The translations under genes were made by a program, and so were the position numbers. A DNA stretch of 64,000 nucleotides from Burkholderia catarinensis (lineage in GTDB: Bacteria > Pseudomonadota > Gammaproteobacteria > Burkholderiales > Burkholderiaceae): contig NZ_MDEQ02000013.1 in the NCBI RefSeq assembly GCF_001883705.2, positions 186,001-250,000 of the forward strand, written 5' to 3'. Of the stretch, positions 8,972 through 17,747 are shown in pieces; within the stretch, counting starts at the first letter, position 1, and the number at the start of each line of letters is the position of its first letter. The notes under the pieces are model-generated. The model ran no database searches. It was given only the letters and a program-made list of their open reading frames with translations, and was not told where the DNA came from.

Positions 8972-9505
8972 ATGGCCCGCAACATCGAGATCAAAGCCCG
9001 CGCCCGCGAATTCGACCGGCTGCGCGAGCAGGCGGCGACGCTCGCGACCGAAGCGCCGCTGTTCTACCGCCAGCAGGATTTCTTCTATGACGTGCCGCGC
9101 GGCCGGCTGAAGCTGCGCCGCTTCGAGGACGGCACGCCGGCCGAACTGATCTTCTACCAGCGCGACGACCGCGACGGCCCGAAGGCGTCGTACTACACGC
9201 GCAGCCCGGTGACGAACCCCGACGCGATGCATTCGCTGCTCGCGACCGCGCTGACCACGCGCGGGATCGTGACGAAGGAACGGCACGTCTACCTCGTGGG
9301 CCGCACGCGCATCCATCTCGACCGCGTCGACGGCCTCGGCGATTTCATCGAGCTGGAAGTCGTGCTCGGCCCCGACGACGACGAAGCGGGCGGCGAAGCC
9401 GAAGCGCACGACGTGTTCGCGAAGCTCGGCGTGTCGCAGGACGACCTCGTCGCGGTTGCGTACGTCGACCTGCTGAACGCCGACACGCAGCCCGCAGCGG
9501 CCTGA
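8972..9505 (+). CDS. CYTH-domain protein (class IV adenylate cyclase/triphosphatase-like)
   Basis: 177-residue protein of the CYTH superfamily, whose tunnel-fold members bind triphosphates with divalent metals. The N-terminal acidic/lysine signature appears as RNIEIKARA, and the tunnel's charged residues are seen in GRLKLRRFEDG, SYYTRSPV and FIELEVVLG. The start at 8972 has AAGGAGA eight bases upstream; an ATG-like start 14 codons earlier lacks one. The length fits the CyaB-like group. Whether it makes cAMP or hydrolyses a triphosphate such as thiamine triphosphate cannot be told from the sequence. Confidence 0.85.
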   Translation: MARNIEIKARAREFDRLREQAATLATEAPLFYRQQDFFYDVPRGRLKLRRFEDGTPAELIFYQRDDRDGPKASYYTRSPVTNPDAMHSLLATALTTRGIVTKERHVYLVGRTRIHLDRVDGLGDFIELEVVLGPDDDEAGGEAEAHDVFAKLGVSQDDLVAVAYVDLLNADTQPAAA

Positions 9506-9537
9506 TCCGGCCCTGCCCCGCCGGCGCTGCCGCCTCG

Positions 9538-10023
9538 TTACGCGGCGCCGGGCGCCAGGTGCGCGAGCGGCAGCGCGCCGTTGCGCTTGAAGGTGGTCAG
9601 CACGATGTTCGAGCGCACGCTGTCGACGCCCGGCACGCGCATCAGCTTCTTCATCACGAACTGCGACAGCGCGTTCAGGTCGGGCGCGACGATCCGCAGC
9701 AGGTAGTCGGCATCGCCCACCACCGCATGGCATTCAAGCACTTCCGGCAGCACGTCGATCTGCTGCTGGAACTGCTCGATGATTGAATCGCCGTGGTGCT
9801 TGAGCTTCAGGCTCGTGAACGCGGTGACGCCGAGCCCGAGCTTTTCCGGGCGCAGCATCACGCGATAGCCTTCGATCACGCCCGCCGCCTCGAGCCGCTG
9901 CAGCCGCCGGCCGATCTGCGACGGCGACAGCGGCACCTCCTCGCCGAGCTGCTGATGCGTCGCGCGACCGAAGCGCTGCAGCACGTCCAGCAGCGCGAGA
10001 TCGAAGTGATCGAGTTCCAGCAT
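9538..10023 (-). CDS. Lrp/AsnC-family regulator, divergent from phhA
   Basis: 161-residue feast/famine regulator: an N-terminal helix-turn-helix (LDVLQRFGRATHQQLGEEV then SPSQIGRRLQRLEAAGVIEG) and a C-terminal RAM effector domain (VLECHAVVGDADYLLRIV). It is transcribed away from phhA across a 139-base gap containing a 21-bp palindrome, so control of phenylalanine hydroxylase with an aromatic amino acid as ligand is likely. The start at 10023 gives the usual N-terminus; ATGs at 10029 and 10038 are possible alternatives. Confidence 0.9.
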   Translation of the reverse strand: MLELDHFDLALLDVLQRFGRATHQQLGEEVPLSPSQIGRRLQRLEAAGVIEGYRVMLRPEKLGLGVTAFTSLKLKHHGDSIIEQFQQQIDVLPEVLECHAVVGDADYLLRIVAPDLNALSQFVMKKLMRVPGVDSVRSNIVLTTFKRNGALPLAHLAPGAA

Positions 10024-10050
10024 GAGCATTCTCCGCATCGATTCAATGTT

Positions 10051-10071
10051 TGATGCGCGATTATCGCATCA
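10051..10071. promoter_or_regulatory. Palindrome TGATGCG-N7-CGCATCA between the Lrp-type gene and phhA
   Basis: Perfect 7-bp arms (10051-10057 and 10065-10071) in the divergent intergenic region, close to the regulator's own start and about 90-110 bases upstream of phhA. Its symmetry and place make it a good candidate operator for the Lrp/AsnC protein. A -10-like TACACT lies at 10121-10126 on the phhA side, without a convincing -35. Confidence 0.5.
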
Positions 10072-10162
10072 TCAAGCGAATCAACGCCAATATTGCGCCC
10101 ATTCCGCGCGTGGGCCGCTCTACACTTGCATGGTTCCCAACCACAGCGTGCAGAGCCTGATC

Positions 10163-11056
10163 ATGTCCACCGTCGACACCGCGAAACTGCAGGAGCAGTT
10201 CGACGCGGGCCTCGAAACCCGCGCGGATTTCACCATCGACCAGCCGCTGGAGCGTTACGGCCAGGTCGACCATGCGGTGTGGAAGCAGCTCTATGCGCGC
10301 CAGTCGGCGCTGCTGCGCGGGCGCGCCTGCGACGCATTCGTCGCGGGACTCGGGAAGATCGACCTGCCGGCCGACCGCGTGCCGTCGTTCGCCGACGTAA
10401 ACCGCCAGTTGAAGCCCGCGACGGGCTGGGAGATCGTCGCGGTGCCGGGCCTCGTGCCCGACCGCGTGTTCTTCGGGCACCTCGCGAACCGGCGCTTTCC
10501 GGTCACCTGGTGGATGCGCCGCCCCGACCAGCTCGACTACCTGCAGGAACCCGACTGCTTCCACGACCTGTTCGGCCACGTGCCGCTGCTGATCGACCCG
10601 GTGTTCGCCGACTACATGCAGGCATACGGCCGCACCGCGCTCGCGGTCGCAGACGACGAAGCCGCGCTTGCGCGGCTCGCGCGGCTCTACTGGTATACGG
10701 TCGAATTCGGGCTGATCCGCGACCCGCGCGGCACGAACGGGCTGTCGATCTACGGCGCCGGGATCGTGTCGAGCAAGGGCGAAAGCCTGTACAGCCTCGA
10801 AAGCGCGGCGCCGAACCGGCTCGGCTTCGACCTCGAGCGCGTGATGCGCACGAAGTACCGGATCGACACATTCCAGAAGACCTACTTCGTGATCGACGAT
10901 TTCGCGCAACTGTTCGCGCTCGCCGACGTCGACGGCCGCGCGCTGGCCGACCGGCTGGCAGCGCTGCCCGAATTCGCGGCCGGCGCGGTGCTCGATACCG
11001 ATCGCGTGCTGCATCGCGGCACGGGCGAAGGCTGGCCCGACGACGCCGACGCGTAA
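10163..11056 (+). CDS. phhA: Phenylalanine 4-monooxygenase
   Basis: 297-residue bacterial phenylalanine hydroxylase: a non-haem iron, tetrahydropterin-dependent enzyme converting phenylalanine to tyrosine. The iron site is recognisable: two histidines in FHDLFGHVPLL and the downstream glutamate in RLYWYTVEFGLI. The conserved IYGAGIVSSKGE stretch is also present. The enzyme has only the catalytic domain, as in other bacteria. The chosen start (ATG 10163, MSTVDTAKLQ) has a weak ribosome-binding site; an in-frame ATG at 10130 is possible. phhB follows 132 bases downstream, supplying pterin recycling. Confidence 0.95.
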   Translation: MSTVDTAKLQEQFDAGLETRADFTIDQPLERYGQVDHAVWKQLYARQSALLRGRACDAFVAGLGKIDLPADRVPSFADVNRQLKPATGWEIVAVPGLVPDRVFFGHLANRRFPVTWWMRRPDQLDYLQEPDCFHDLFGHVPLLIDPVFADYMQAYGRTALAVADDEAALARLARLYWYTVEFGLIRDPRGTNGLSIYGAGIVSSKGESLYSLESAAPNRLGFDLERVMRTKYRIDTFQKTYFVIDDFAQLFALADVDGRALADRLAALPEFAAGAVLDTDRVLHRGTGEGWPDDADA

Positions 11057-11188
11057 CGTACGACGGCACGACGGCGCACCAATGCCGCCCGCCCGTCGCC
11101 CGTCCCGCAACTATGAAACAATAAACGGCACCGGCTTCGCCGCGCGGCCTCTGCCGTGCGCGGGCGCCGTTACCGAACGAGGTGCAAC

Positions 11189-11497
11189 ATGATCCACAAG
11201 CTCACATCAGAAGAACGCAAGACCCGGCTCGAAGGCCTGCCGCTCTGGACGGCCGTGCCGGGCCGCGACGCGATCCAGCGCAGCCTGCGCTTCGCCGATT
11301 TCAACGAAGCCTTCGGCTTCATGACGCGCGTCGCGATCAAGGCGCAGGAAATGAACCACCATCCGGAATGGTTCAACGTGTACAACCGCGTCGACGTCAC
11401 GCTGTCGACCCACGACGCCGACGGCCTGACCGAACGCGACATCGAACTGGCGCTGTTCGTCGACCGCGCCGGCGCGCACGCGCAACCGGCCGCCTGA
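11189..11497 (+). CDS. phhB: Pterin-4a-carbinolamine dehydratase
   Basis: 102-residue PCD/DCoH-family enzyme that dehydrates 4a-hydroxytetrahydropterin, the product of the PhhA reaction, so that the cofactor can be reduced again. The signature is visible in the core: [20 protein letters not shown], then the catalytic histidines in [21 protein letters not shown] and STHDADGLT. The start at 11189 follows GAGGTGC; an upstream open extension to 11156 is Arg-rich and unlike the family. The position directly after phhA supports a joint phenylalanine-degradation role. Confidence 0.95.
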   Translation: MIHKLTSEERKTRLEGLPLWTAVPGRDAIQRSLRFADFNEAFGFMTRVAIKAQEMNHHPEWFNVYNRVDVTLSTHDADGLTERDIELALFVDRAGAHAQPAA

Positions 11498-11589
11498 GGC
11501 CTGCCTCTACCGCCGTGCATCTTTCGATGCACGGCGCGTCAACTTTTCATTTTGATGAACGTTTTCTAGGATGTAGTCAGCGAAAGCCT

Positions 11590-11820
11590 TCAGCTTTCCA
11601 AGCCATCCTTAAGGCGGACGTAAGTCTCGTAGGCTTTCCGCGCCTTGGGGTCCAAACCTTCCAGTTGCAGCGCGCCTCCGCGCTGTACAATCAGCAGCGC
11701 ATACGGCTTGGAGAGCGCGCTGGCCTCTTCGCAGAGTTTGAGTTCGTCGCCGCTCGACGGCGAGCGGGCGCGCCAGAAATTGATCGCGGCTTCAAGGTCG
11801 TTGATCGAAATATCGGACAT
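11590..11820 (-). CDS. DUF3717-like small protein
   Basis: 76-residue acidic protein beginning MSDISINDLEAAINFWRARS. From memory it matches the small DUF3717 family found in Burkholderiales, which has no known function. The frame runs open to 11919, but the ATG at 11820 gives the conserved N-terminus. There is no signal peptide or membrane segment; the predicted secondary structure is mostly helical. It lies between phhB and the divergent response regulator gene. Confidence 0.75.
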   Translation of the reverse strand: MSDISINDLEAAINFWRARSPSSGDELKLCEEASALSKPYALLIVQRGGALQLEGLDPKARKAYETYVRLKDGLES

Positions 11821-11942
11821 GATTGGATTTAATCGTTCGCTGGCCGCCATGCTTGATGTCAGGTGAGGCGGCGCCCCTGTGGAAACGGCGTCGTGCTGTC
11901 CGCGTGCCTGAACCGCCAACCCATTGTACTTGAGCGAACTTC

Positions 11943-12635
11943 ATGCGACTCCTTCTGATCGAAGACGACCGCCCCATCGCACGCGGTATCCAGAGCAGCC
12001 TCGAGCAGGCTGGCTTCACCGTCGACATGGTGCATGACGGCATTTTTGCCGAACAGGCGCTGGCCCAAAACCGCCACGAACTCGTGATCCTCGACCTCGG
12101 CCTGCCGGGCATCGACGGGATGACGCTGCTCACGCGCTTCCGCCAGACCAACCGCCATACGCCCGTGATCGTGCTGACCGCACGCGACGAGCTGAACGAC
12201 CGGATCCAGGGCCTGAACTCGGGCGCCGACGACTACATGCTCAAGCCGTTCGAACCGGCCGAGCTCGAAGCGCGCATCCGCGCGGTGATGCGCCGCAGCG
12301 GCCCGCATAGCGACATGCCGCGTCCGGAAGTGTCGCTCGGCGGCGTCCGCCTGTCGGGCGTCGATCGCCGCATCTTCAACGACGACAAGCCGCTCGAACT
12401 GTCCCCGCGCGAATTCGCGGTGCTCGAGATGCTGCTGCTGCGTCACGGCCGTGTCGTCAGCAAGGCCCAGTTGCAGGATCACCTCACGCACTTCGGCGGC
12501 GATCTCGGCGACACCGCGATCGAAGTCTACGTGCACCGCGTGCGCAAGAAACTCGAGCAGTGCCGTGTCGAAATCGTCACGGTGCGCGGCTTCGGCTACC
12601 TGCTGCAGGAAATCCGCCAGACGGCGAGCGTCTGA
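11943..12635 (+). CDS. OmpR-family response regulator
   Basis: 230-residue two-component response regulator. The receiver domain shows the acidic pocket (IEDDRPIA), phospho-acceptor Asp51 in LVILDLGLPG, and the conserved Thr (VIVLTARDE) and Lys (DDYMLKPFEP). A winged-helix OmpR/PhoB DNA-binding domain follows, ending YVHRVRKKLEQCRVEIVTVR and GFGYLL. It resembles the QseB/PmrA/TctD group. The histidine kinase gene follows 118 bases downstream on the same strand and is the obvious partner. Confidence 0.93.
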   Translation: MRLLLIEDDRPIARGIQSSLEQAGFTVDMVHDGIFAEQALAQNRHELVILDLGLPGIDGMTLLTRFRQTNRHTPVIVLTARDELNDRIQGLNSGADDYMLKPFEPAELEARIRAVMRRSGPHSDMPRPEVSLGGVRLSGVDRRIFNDDKPLELSPREFAVLEMLLLRHGRVVSKAQLQDHLTHFGGDLGDTAIEVYVHRVRKKLEQCRVEIVTVRGFGYLLQEIRQTASV

Positions 12636-12753
12636 GCGGCGCCGCGCGCCGGCCGGCCGCGTGCCGCCGGCGTGTGTGCCCTGCTCCGCGTCGCCGCCCG
12701 GCGTACGACCGCGCCGCTCCCCGTGAGCGGCGCTTATCCATTTGCCCGTCGAA

Positions 12754-14238
12754 ATGTCTCCTGATTCGGCTGTGACCACCAGCCTGCGCCGCTCGCTGCT
12801 CCGGCGCCTCGCCGCGCCGCTGTCGATGCTCGCGCTGATGAGCGGCCTGATCGCCTACTGGCTCGCGTGGCAATACACGCAGCACGTGATCGACCGCTCG
12901 CTCGCCGATCTCGCGACCGCCATCTCGAAACAGATCCAGATCGCCGGCCCCGACGCGCCGTTCACGGTGCCGCCGCTCGCACAGGCGATGTTCTCCGATC
13001 CCGCCGAAGCGCTGATCTACCGGATCAGCGACGGCGAACAGGAACTCGCCGGCGATCCGAAGCTGCCGCTGCAAGGCATCAACGTGCGCCGCATGCATCA
13101 CGCGTACGTGTTCGAGGCCGAGTACGACAACCGCGCGGTACGGGTCGCGCAGGTGCGCGTCGACAACGTCGAGGGCGGCAAGCCGATGGTCGTCGAGGTC
13201 GCGCAGCCGGTGCGGCACCGCTACCGGATCGCGGCCGAATTCCTCGTCGCGATCATGATGCCGCTGCTGCTGCTGCTGCTCGCGGGCTGGGGCATCGTCT
13301 GGCGCGTCGTCAACCAGCAGTTGGGCCCGCTCACGCATCTCGCCGATTCGCTGAACCGGCAGACCCACACGTCGCTGGAGCCGGTCGACGAAACCGAAGT
13401 GCCGCTGGAGATCCGGCCGCTGACGAGCGCGATGAACGCGCTGCTCGGCCGCCTGAAAACCGCGCTCGACGCGCAGCGCAAATTCATCGCCGATGCCGCG
13501 CACCAGTTGCGCACGCCGCTCACGGCCGTGAAGCTGCACGCGGAGCAGGCCGCCGTCGCGCGCGACCCGCACCAGACCTACGCCGCGGTGCGCGAGCTGC
13601 GTGCGGCCGCCGACCGCGCAGTGCGGCTGTCGAACCAGCTGCTGTCGCTCGCCCGCGCGGAGCCGGGCGAACAGGCCGCGCGGTTCGTCGACGTCGACCT
13701 CGCGGCGATGGCGTTCGAGACGGGCGCCGAATGGGTGCCGCGCGCACTCGCGTCGCATGTCGACCTCGGCTTCCAGCGCAGCGACGACCCAGGCGACGAC
13801 CCAAAGCTGACCGTGCGCGGCAACCCCGTGCTGCTGCGCGAGGTGATCGCGAACCTGCTCGACAATGCGCTGAAATACGTGCCGCTCGCGCGGCCGAACG
13901 GCGCGCGGATCACGGTGAACGTCGCGCGCAGCGCACTCGAAGGCGGCGAGCCGGCCGCCGAGATCGTCGTCGAGGACAACGGCCCGGGCGTCCCTGCGAA
14001 CCAGCAGGCCGACCTGTTCAAGCGCTTCTTCCGCGGCGACGCGCAAAGCGGCAATGGCGTCGAGACCGGCGCCGGGCTCGGTCTCGCGATCGTGCACGAC
14101 ATCATCGCGATGCACGGCGGCACGGTGTCGTACGAGGATGCGGCGGAAGGCGGCTCGCGCTTCGTGGTGAGGGTGCCGCTGGCCGCGCGTACGGAGAAGC
14201 CGGCCAGCGAAACGCCGGCCGACGCGTCGGCGCACTGA
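12754..14238 (+). CDS. Sensor histidine kinase (TctE/2CSK-like)
   Basis: 494-residue inner-membrane sensor kinase. A first membrane helix lies at about residues 20-40, a periplasmic sensor of the 2CSK_N type follows, and the second helix is near residues 160-185 (AEFLVAIMMPLLLLLLAGWG). Then come HAMP-like sequence, the H-box FIADAAHQLRTPLTAVKLHA with the phospho-accepting His250, and the N and G boxes (ANLLDNALKYVP, VEDNGPGVP, GAGLGLAIV). A TTG start four codons upstream (12742) is open; the ATG at 12754 is preferred. It pairs with the response regulator immediately upstream. Confidence 0.9.
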   Translation: MSPDSAVTTSLRRSLLRRLAAPLSMLALMSGLIAYWLAWQYTQHVIDRSLADLATAISKQIQIAGPDAPFTVPPLAQAMFSDPAEALIYRISDGEQELAGDPKLPLQGINVRRMHHAYVFEAEYDNRAVRVAQVRVDNVEGGKPMVVEVAQPVRHRYRIAAEFLVAIMMPLLLLLLAGWGIVWRVVNQQLGPLTHLADSLNRQTHTSLEPVDETEVPLEIRPLTSAMNALLGRLKTALDAQRKFIADAAHQLRTPLTAVKLHAEQAAVARDPHQTYAAVRELRAAADRAVRLSNQLLSLARAEPGEQAARFVDVDLAAMAFETGAEWVPRALASHVDLGFQRSDDPGDDPKLTVRGNPVLLREVIANLLDNALKYVPLARPNGARITVNVARSALEGGEPAAEIVVEDNGPGVPANQQADLFKRFFRGDAQSGNGVETGAGLGLAIVHDIIAMHGGTVSYEDAAEGGSRFVVRVPLAARTEKPASETPADASAH

Positions 14239-14367
14239 GCGATTCGCGGCGGGGGCCGGCCGTCGGCAGGACTGCCCGCCGGACAAGGAAGCACGAAGGA
14301 CGGCTGCACGACGCGGCAACCGTCCGCTGAAACGGCAGCGGCAGCGCACGATGCGCCGCCGCCTGCA

Positions 14368-14862
14368 TCACTTCTTGTTTTTCTTGTCCTTCTTCTTTTT
14401 CTTCTTCCCGCCGTCGTCCGACGTCGCGAGCAGCGTGCCGCGGCACGATGCCGCGCCGCAATGGCACGCGTATTCGCGCTTGAGCGTCTTCGTCAGCTTC
14501 GCGTCGATCACGAGGCCGTAGTCGTAGAACAGTTCCTCTTCCGGCCCGATGTCGCGCAACGCGTGGATGAACACGCGGCCTTTGACCTCCTCGGCTTCGC
14601 AGTTCGGCGCGCACGAATGGTTGATCCAGCGCGCGCTGTTGCCGTCGATCTTGCCGTCGATCACGCCGCCCTCGTCCAGTGCGAAGTAGAACGTATGGTT
14701 CGGCTCGCTCGGGTCGTGCGGATGGCGGCGCAACGCTTCCTTCCACGAAATTCGCTCGCCCTTGTATTCCACTACGCGCTCGCCGGCCTTGATCGGCGCC
14801 ACGGCGAACACGCCCTTGCCGTGTACTCCCGAGCGGCGCACCGCGATCCTGCGTGAACTCAT
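14368..14862 (-). CDS. SET-domain protein (putative protein-lysine methyltransferase)
   Basis: 164-residue SET-domain protein, a fold that transfers methyl groups from S-adenosylmethionine to lysine and is mostly known from eukaryotic histone methyltransferases. Motifs seen: GVHGKGVFAVAPIKAGERVV, the pseudoknot NHSCAPNCEAEEVKGRVFIH, the catalytic Tyr region EEELFYDYGLVI, and a post-SET cysteine cluster (CHCGAASCRG), which with the earlier NHSC cysteine can bind zinc. The last 15 residues are almost all lysine. The start at 14862 gives MSSRRIAVRRSGVHGKG. The protein substrate is unknown; lysine-rich DNA-binding proteins are a reasonable guess. Confidence 0.85.
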   Translation of the reverse strand: MSSRRIAVRRSGVHGKGVFAVAPIKAGERVVEYKGERISWKEALRRHPHDPSEPNHTFYFALDEGGVIDGKIDGNSARWINHSCAPNCEAEEVKGRVFIHALRDIGPEEELFYDYGLVIDAKLTKTLKREYACHCGAASCRGTLLATSDDGGKKKKKKDKKNKK

Positions 14863-14930
14863 CGAACCAATCCTTGTGAAGACGACTTGAATGGAAGACG
14901 GCCGCGAGCGCGGCCCGGCGCCGCGCAAAA

Positions 14931-14960
14931 CGAAAAACGCGGCACCGGTCGGTGCCGCGT
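14931..14960 (-). terminator. Rho-independent terminator after the OYE-family gene
   Basis: A perfect 10-bp stem, ACGCGGCACC / GGTGCCGCGT, with a GGTC loop (14937-14960). Read leftward it is followed by a T-rich tract. It ends transcription from the old-yellow-enzyme gene before the SET-domain gene. Confidence 0.8.
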
Positions 14961-15043
14961 CGGGGCATGCGGCGAATCACCCGCATCCTACACGTTCACG
15001 ATTGCTTCGTTCAACATCGCGCTCAATATTGCGCGCTTGATGT

Positions 15044-16156
15044 TCAACGCTGGCCGAATGCGATGTCGCCGAACAACGCCTTGTGCTCGCGCGGCTGCGA
15101 GCGCCAGTACTGCGGCGGCGCCGTCACCTGCGCACCGAGCTCGGCCGCCGCGTGCCACGGCCAGCGCGGGTCGTACAGCATCGCGCGCGCCATCGCGACG
15201 AAATCGGCATCACCGGCCTCGATGAGCCGGTTCGCATGCGCCGGCTCGTCGATCAGGCCGACCGCCATCGTCGGCATGCCGACCGCGCGCTTCACCGCCT
15301 GCGCAAACGGCACCTGGTAGCCGGGCGACAGCGGAATCTTCTGCAGCGGCGATACGCCGCCGGACGACACGTCGATCCAGTCGCAGCCGCGGCGCTTCAG
15401 TTCGTGCGCGAATGCGATCGTGTCGTCGAGCTCCCAGCCGCCTTCGACCCAGTCGGTCGCGGACACGCGCACGCCGACCGGCCGATCCTCCGGAAACGCC
15501 GCGCGCACGATCTCGAAGATCTCGAGCGGAAAACGCATCCGGTTTTCGAGCGAGCCGCCGTATTCGTCGGTGCGCCGGTTCGCGAGCGGCGACAGGAACT
15601 GGTGCAGCAGGTAGCCGTGCGCCGCGTGCACTTCGATTGCGTCGATGCCGAGCCGCGCGGCGCGCTTTGCCGAGGCCGCGAACGCTTCGCGGATCCGGTT
15701 CAGGCCCGCCGTATCGAGCTCGAGCGGCGGCGTCTCGCCGTCCTTGTGCGGCACGGCCGACGGCGCATGCGGCAACCAGCCGCCGTCGGCGACCGACACC
15801 AGCTGGCCGCCCTGCCACGGCACCGCGCTCGATGCCTTGCGCCCCGCATGCGACAACTGCATCGCGACGCGGATCGGCGAATGCTTGCGGATCGCGGCCA
15901 GCACGGGCTTCAGCGCGGCTTCGGTCACGTCGTCCCAGAGGCCGAGGTCGCCGTGCGTGATGCGTCCGTCGGGTTCCACCGCGGTCGCCTCGATGCAGAG
16001 CAGGCCCGCACCCGACAGCGCGAGATGGCCGAGGTGAATCATGTGCCAGTCGGTCGCTTCACCGCGGTCGGCCGAGTACTGGCACATCGGGGAGATCACG
16101 ATCCGGTTCGGAAGGGTCACGCCGCGCAGCGTGAACGGGGAAAACAGCGCAGTCAT
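15044..16156 (-). CDS. NADH:flavin oxidoreductase, old yellow enzyme family (YqjM/NamA-like)
   Basis: 370-residue FMN-dependent ene-reductase with the YqjM/XenA-type pattern. It shows LFSPFTLRGVTLPNRIVISP, the short CQYSADRGEATDWH segment (the cysteine tunes the flavin in this subgroup), the substrate-binding HAAHGYLLHQFLSPLANRRT, and DEYGGSLENRMRFPLEI. Such enzymes reduce activated C=C bonds of enones and some nitro compounds. The start at 16156 (MTALFSPF) matches the family; the frame is open upstream to 16339 but without family character. Physiological substrate is unknown. Confidence 0.92.
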   Translation of the reverse strand: MTALFSPFTLRGVTLPNRIVISPMCQYSADRGEATDWHMIHLGHLALSGAGLLCIEATAVEPDGRITHGDLGLWDDVTEAALKPVLAAIRKHSPIRVAMQLSHAGRKASSAVPWQGGQLVSVADGGWLPHAPSAVPHKDGETPPLELDTAGLNRIREAFAASAKRAARLGIDAIEVHAAHGYLLHQFLSPLANRRTDEYGGSLENRMRFPLEIFEIVRAAFPEDRPVGVRVSATDWVEGGWELDDTIAFAHELKRRGCDWIDVSSGGVSPLQKIPLSPGYQVPFAQAVKRAVGMPTMAVGLIDEPAHANRLIEAGDADFVAMARAMLYDPRWPWHAAAELGAQVTAPPQYWRSQPREHKALFGDIAFGQR

Positions 16157-16369
16157 GGAGGCCGCTCGCCAGGAAAGGAAAAGAGCGGACGAGCGTAGCA
16201 CGCAGGCCGGAAGCGTGCAGATGGCGCGGCCGGCAGTAAGCGGATGGTCAGGTACGGCCGGCAGCAGGTTGCCGGCGATGCGGGAAAAGCGTGGCACGCG
16301 GTGATGCGCCGGCCCGCAACGGATGCAGGCCGGGCCCAACCTTCACGGCAAGCGGCGCCGCGTGCGGCG

Positions 16370-17083
16370 TCACAGCCCGACGCTGTCGAGCCACTCCGTG
16401 AACATGTGCCGCGCGGCCGTCTCGAGCGCGGGGCCGTGCTGCGCGGTATCGGCGCGCAACTGGCGCGCATCGACGCCCGGCGTCGACGCGATTTCGCCGG
16501 CGTTCGCGATCAGCCACGGTTCGAAGCGGTCGGTGCGGATTTCCGGATGGCATTGCAGCGCCAGCACGTGCTGCCCCCACGCGAATGCCTGGTGGCGGCA
16601 GGCTGGTGTCGACGCGAGATGAATCGCGCCGCCCGGCAGGTCGAACGTATCGCCGTGCCAGTGCAGCATCGACGTCGCCGCGCCATCCAGATGGCGCAGC
16701 GGCGACGCGCGGCCGGCGTCGGTGAGCGTCAGCGGCGCCCAGCCGAGTTCGTGCTGCGCGGCCGGATAGACGCGCGCGCCGAGCGCACGGGCGATGAACT
16801 GCGCGCCGAGGCAGATGCCGAGGATCGGCAGCCCCGCGTCGATGCGCTCGCGCACGAGCGCCGCGAGCGGCGCGATCGTCGGATACTGCGCATCGTCGTA
16901 CACGCTGAGCGGCCCGCCGAGCACGACGAACAGCGACGGCTCGAGCACGTCGAGCACCTCGACCCGCGACGATCCGACATCGACGTAGCGCACCCGCCGG
17001 CCCCGTTCGCCGAGCACCTGCTCGAAGCTCCCGAGATCCTCGAAATGCACGTGGCGGATCGCCACGACTTCACCGTTCATCAT
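16370..17083 (-). CDS. Class I glutamine amidotransferase-like protein
   Basis: 237-residue single-domain class I amidotransferase (GuaA N-domain/GATase1 type). The catalytic triad can be placed: the nucleophile Cys in LPILGICLGAQFIARALG, and the His-Glu pair in LALQCHPEIRTDR. No synthase domain is attached, so it resembles the stand-alone GMP-synthase-like proteins, which often cleave small gamma-glutamyl or amide substrates. The start at 17083 (MMNGEV) is one codon before a second ATG. It lies 25 bases after the Cys-rich MarR gene and is probably co-transcribed with it. Confidence 0.88.
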   Translation of the reverse strand: MMNGEVVAIRHVHFEDLGSFEQVLGERGRRVRYVDVGSSRVEVLDVLEPSLFVVLGGPLSVYDDAQYPTIAPLAALVRERIDAGLPILGICLGAQFIARALGARVYPAAQHELGWAPLTLTDAGRASPLRHLDGAATSMLHWHGDTFDLPGGAIHLASTPACRHQAFAWGQHVLALQCHPEIRTDRFEPWLIANAGEIASTPGVDARQLRADTAQHGPALETAARHMFTEWLDSVGL

Positions 17084-17108
17084 CGGCCTCCCGGTCGATC
17101 GACGGACG

Positions 17109-17747
17109 TCAGCCTGCGAAAATCTTCCAGGTCTTCTTCTGCGTCGCCGCGTCGGCTTCTTCCTGCACCGAGCAGTCAAGACGCAGATCGCTGTCGGACA
17201 TCGTGATGTCGAGCGCCGCGCAGTAATGCACGGTCTTCTTCGACAGCTTGCCCGGCTGGAAGTGGGCGCACGTCACGCACATGCGCTGCGGTGGCGTCGC
17301 ACCGGCCACCTGCAGCTCGCGCAGCGTCTTCAGCAGCGCGCGATACAGTGCGCCCTGCTCGTCCGCGCCGAGCTTGCCGACCGCTTTCGTCAGGAATTCA
17401 GGCCATTGCAGTGCCTTCTTCGCGGCCGTGCGGCCACGGGCCGACAGGCGCACCGCCAGCGCGCGGCCGTCGTCCAGCGCACGGCGCTTCTCGACGAGCC
17501 CCTTCGTCTCGAGCGTGCTCACCGCATCGCTCGTGGTCGCCGCGGTGAGCTGCGTCTCGCGCGCGATCTCGCCGAGCCGCATCGGGCCCTTGCGCTGCAG
17601 CAGCAGCACGAGAATCTCGCCCTGCGTCGGCGTGAGGCCGGCGCCTTCCGCCCAATCCCATGCCTGGCTTCGCATGGCCGTACTCAACCGCAGCAGGCTG
17701 TGGGTCACACGTCCCGAAGCCTGATTCCCGTAAACGCCTTCGCTCAT
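17109..17747 (-). CDS. MarR-family regulator with a C-terminal four-cysteine cluster
   Basis: 212-residue winged-helix regulator, longer than a typical MarR protein (about 140-160). Residues 15-145 form the MarR fold (RLGEIARETQLTAATTSDAV, then STLETKGLVEKRRALDDGRA). The C-terminal extension carries cysteines at 157, 160, 176 and 192 (MCVTCAHF, HYCAAL, LDCSVQEE), with histidines at 162 and 175. This spacing could bind zinc or an Fe-S cluster and make the protein metal- or redox-responsive. It probably heads an operon with the amidotransferase gene. Confidence 0.88.
   Translation of the reverse strand: MSEGVYGNQASGRVTHSLLRLSTAMRSQAWDWAEGAGLTPTQGEILVLLLQRKGPMRLGEIARETQLTAATTSDAVSTLETKGLVEKRRALDDGRALAVRLSARGRTAAKKALQWPEFLTKAVGKLGADEQGALYRALLKTLRELQVAGATPPQRMCVTCAHFQPGKLSKKTVHYCAALDITMSDSDLRLDCSVQEEADAATQKKTWKIFAG

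Noticed and set aside
12577-14349. A 590-codon open frame antisense to the histidine kinase gene
   Set aside because: It is the typical shadow of a very GC-rich gene: Arg/His/Ala-rich, no family features, no ribosome-binding site, while the sense strand encodes a complete kinase.
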